Shown here piece by piece: positions 40,739 through 41,561 of a DNA stretch of 41,561 nucleotides. The position numbers and the translations under genes are program-made. Below the pieces are notes generated by a model. The model ran no database searches and was not told where the DNA came from. It saw only the letters and a list, made by a program, of their open reading frames with translations. The first letter of the stretch is position 1, and every line of letters starts with the position of its first letter. Source of the DNA: Thiotrichales bacterium (lineage in GTDB: Bacteria; Pseudomonadota; Gammaproteobacteria; SZUA-229); assembly GCA_020341835.1 (NCBI GenBank), contig CP070838.1, forward strand, positions 685,704 to 727,264, in the 5' to 3' direction.

Positions 40739-41561
40739 ATGATATTTCGAACCCGTCAAAAGCTTACAGTAACCGTTTCCGCGATACTGCTGGCTGGCAG
40801 CCAGATGTCCATGGTACATGCTGCAGACAGCGACTACTCGGGAATTGCCGCACCACCTAAATTCACCCCTGGCACAAGCAGTTATCCGCCCCCACCGCCC
40901 GGCGGCTGGGATGGCGTTGTCAACAGCATCGACAAGCAGATCGAAGAAGACAAGCAACAGATCGAGAGCAGCCGCCCCGCAGCGGGCGGACCGGTCGCAG
41001 CGGGCGGTCAGCAAACCGGTGGCAGTGCACGCTTCCCGGAGTTTCAGGACCCGCCCGAGTGGGGACAGCGCGATATGCCGCAGCCGCCCGAGTGGGGAAG
41101 CCGCGAGATACCGCAACCGCCTGAGTGGGCCGATCGTGGTATACCCGAGCCTCCCCAATGGGGCGAGCGCGAGACCGCCGCCCAACCGGACTGGGCCCAG
41201 TCGAAAACACAGTCAGGTGCTGACCCGGGCAGTCGTGGCATGCCAGCCCCGCGTGAATGGGGCGGCGGCCAGATGCCCGAGCCACCCGAATGGGGAGACC
41301 GCAGCATCCCCGAGCCACCCGAGTGGGCTGATCGCGGCATGCCCGAACCACCCGAATGGGCTGATCGCGGCATGCCCGAACCACCCGAATGGGGAGACCG
41401 CGGCCGTTCAACGACACCTGACTGGGCGAGGGGCCAGGGAATGGATCAACAGTGGTCCCGCCAAATCCCGGATCCACCGGATTGGCGCCGCGGTGCACCG
41501 TCTTACCCGCCACGCTACAGCAGAGGCCCGGGCGACCGGGGACGCAGTGGACCCGGGTACC
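40739..41561 (+). CDS. Secreted protein of 11-residue PPEW repeats, partial at window end
   Basis: An open frame of 274 codons running off the window, with AAGGAGG six bases before the ATG. Residues 1-29 look like a signal peptide (LTVTVSAILLAGSQM ... VHAA). A Pro/Gly-rich stretch with YPPPPPGGWDG and a short charged helix follow, then from residue 105 on a run of 11-residue repeats of the form PPEWxDRGMPE (at least eight recognisable copies), then PDPPDWRRG and a Pro/Arg/Gly/Tyr-rich end. I do not recognise a family. The Trp-anchored repeats and extracytoplasmic location suggest a structural or surface protein. It has no detected link to the sulfur-globule-like cluster except style. Confidence 0.82.
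   Translation, partial: MIFRTRQKLTVTVSAILLAGSQMSMVHAADSDYSGIAAPPKFTPGTSSYPPPPPGGWDGVVNSIDKQIEEDKQQIESSRPAAGGPVAAGGQQTGGSARFPEFQDPPEWGQRDMPQPPEWGSREIPQPPEWADRGIPEPPQWGERETAAQPDWAQSKTQSGADPGSRGMPAPREWGGGQMPEPPEWGDRSIPEPPEWADRGMPEPPEWADRGMPEPPEWGDRGRSTTPDWARGQGMDQQWSRQIPDPPDWRRGAPSYPPRYSRGPGDRGRSGPGY
41051..41405 (+). repeat. 33-bp in-frame repeats encoding PPEW units
   Basis: Units begin with CCxCCCGAxTGG and repeat every 33 bases, with an interruption of degenerate units around 41170-41260. Two adjacent copies near 41335-41395 are identical at DNA level (GCTGATCGCGGCATGCCCGA), pointing to recent duplication. Confidence 0.85.

Noticed and set aside
41051..41405. Short regular repeats that could suggest a CRISPR array
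   Set aside because: The 33-base units are contiguous coding repeats without spacers, in a frame with a strong ribosome site and signal peptide.
40920..41513. Minus-strand frame of 197 codons at the window end
   Set aside because: It is the mirror of the PPEW repeats; the plus-strand frame has the signal peptide and AAGGAGG.

Overview
The window looks like a chromosomal segment of a sulfur-oxidising gammaproteobacterium. The housekeeping genes are of gammaproteobacterial type (rsmJ, rlmM, trmJ, sbcB, yajQ, ibaG, suhB, yggS, alaA, ispG, tatD). A cluster of Gly/Tyr-rich secreted proteins resembling the sulfur globule proteins of Allochromatium, together with a CbbQ/CbbO-like pair, points to a chemo- or photolithotroph. 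This assignment is inference from gene content; no marker gene for exact taxonomy was recognised.

Layout. 1-393: a tRNA-Pro(UGG) gene on the minus strand cut off in its T-loop and joined to a chain of small hairpins, then a REP-like hairpin. 394-1254: folD. 1243-3620 (minus): two DUF1538 membrane proteins followed by a PII-like and a CBS-pair protein, tightly overlapped, which looks like a regulated ion transport unit. 3752-9460: a small membrane protein, tatD, rsmJ, a 15-bp-arm inverted-repeat element, yajQ, DUF423, an SRPBCC protein, trmJ, suhB and ibaG. 9529-15056 (plus): rlmM, the cbbQ/cbbO-like pair and sbcB.

15125-21038 is the most interesting part. Seven plus-strand genes, six of them followed by their own strong terminators and the other (the second) likewise terminated, encode four sulfur-globule-like secreted proteins, two proteins with one N-terminal membrane helix and a charged helical tail, and one secreted protein built of 34-residue repeats. 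The five secreted proteins all have 21-residue signal peptides. Four of the promoters share one architecture: a -35 box, a 7-6-7 inverted repeat (ATATTAG-N6-CTAATAT) in the spacer, a -10 box, a hairpin predicted at the extreme 5' end of the mRNA whose stem sequence changes from gene to gene while pairing is kept, and then GCGCATGA. I read this as a co-regulated set building the protein coat and possibly the membrane attachment of periplasmic sulfur globules.

21039-31863: REP-type repeats, then minus-strand yggS/alaA, two YbaK-like deacylases with a small membrane protein, an M18 aminopeptidase and an ATP-NAD-kinase-like protein, then ispG on plus, a second REP pair, and a minus-strand aroG/HAD/SPOR group. 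31929-38652: an AlkA-like glycosylase, then a minus-strand unit of lipoprotein, DUF1501 (Tat-exported), DUF4266 lipoprotein and DUF3570 outer-membrane barrel, with a divergent TlpA-like thioredoxin; this looks like an uncharacterised cell-envelope pathway. 38754-41561: an M48-like membrane protein that has lost its HExxH motif, a DUF4136 lipoprotein, and a secreted protein of 11-residue PPEW repeats that runs off the window end.
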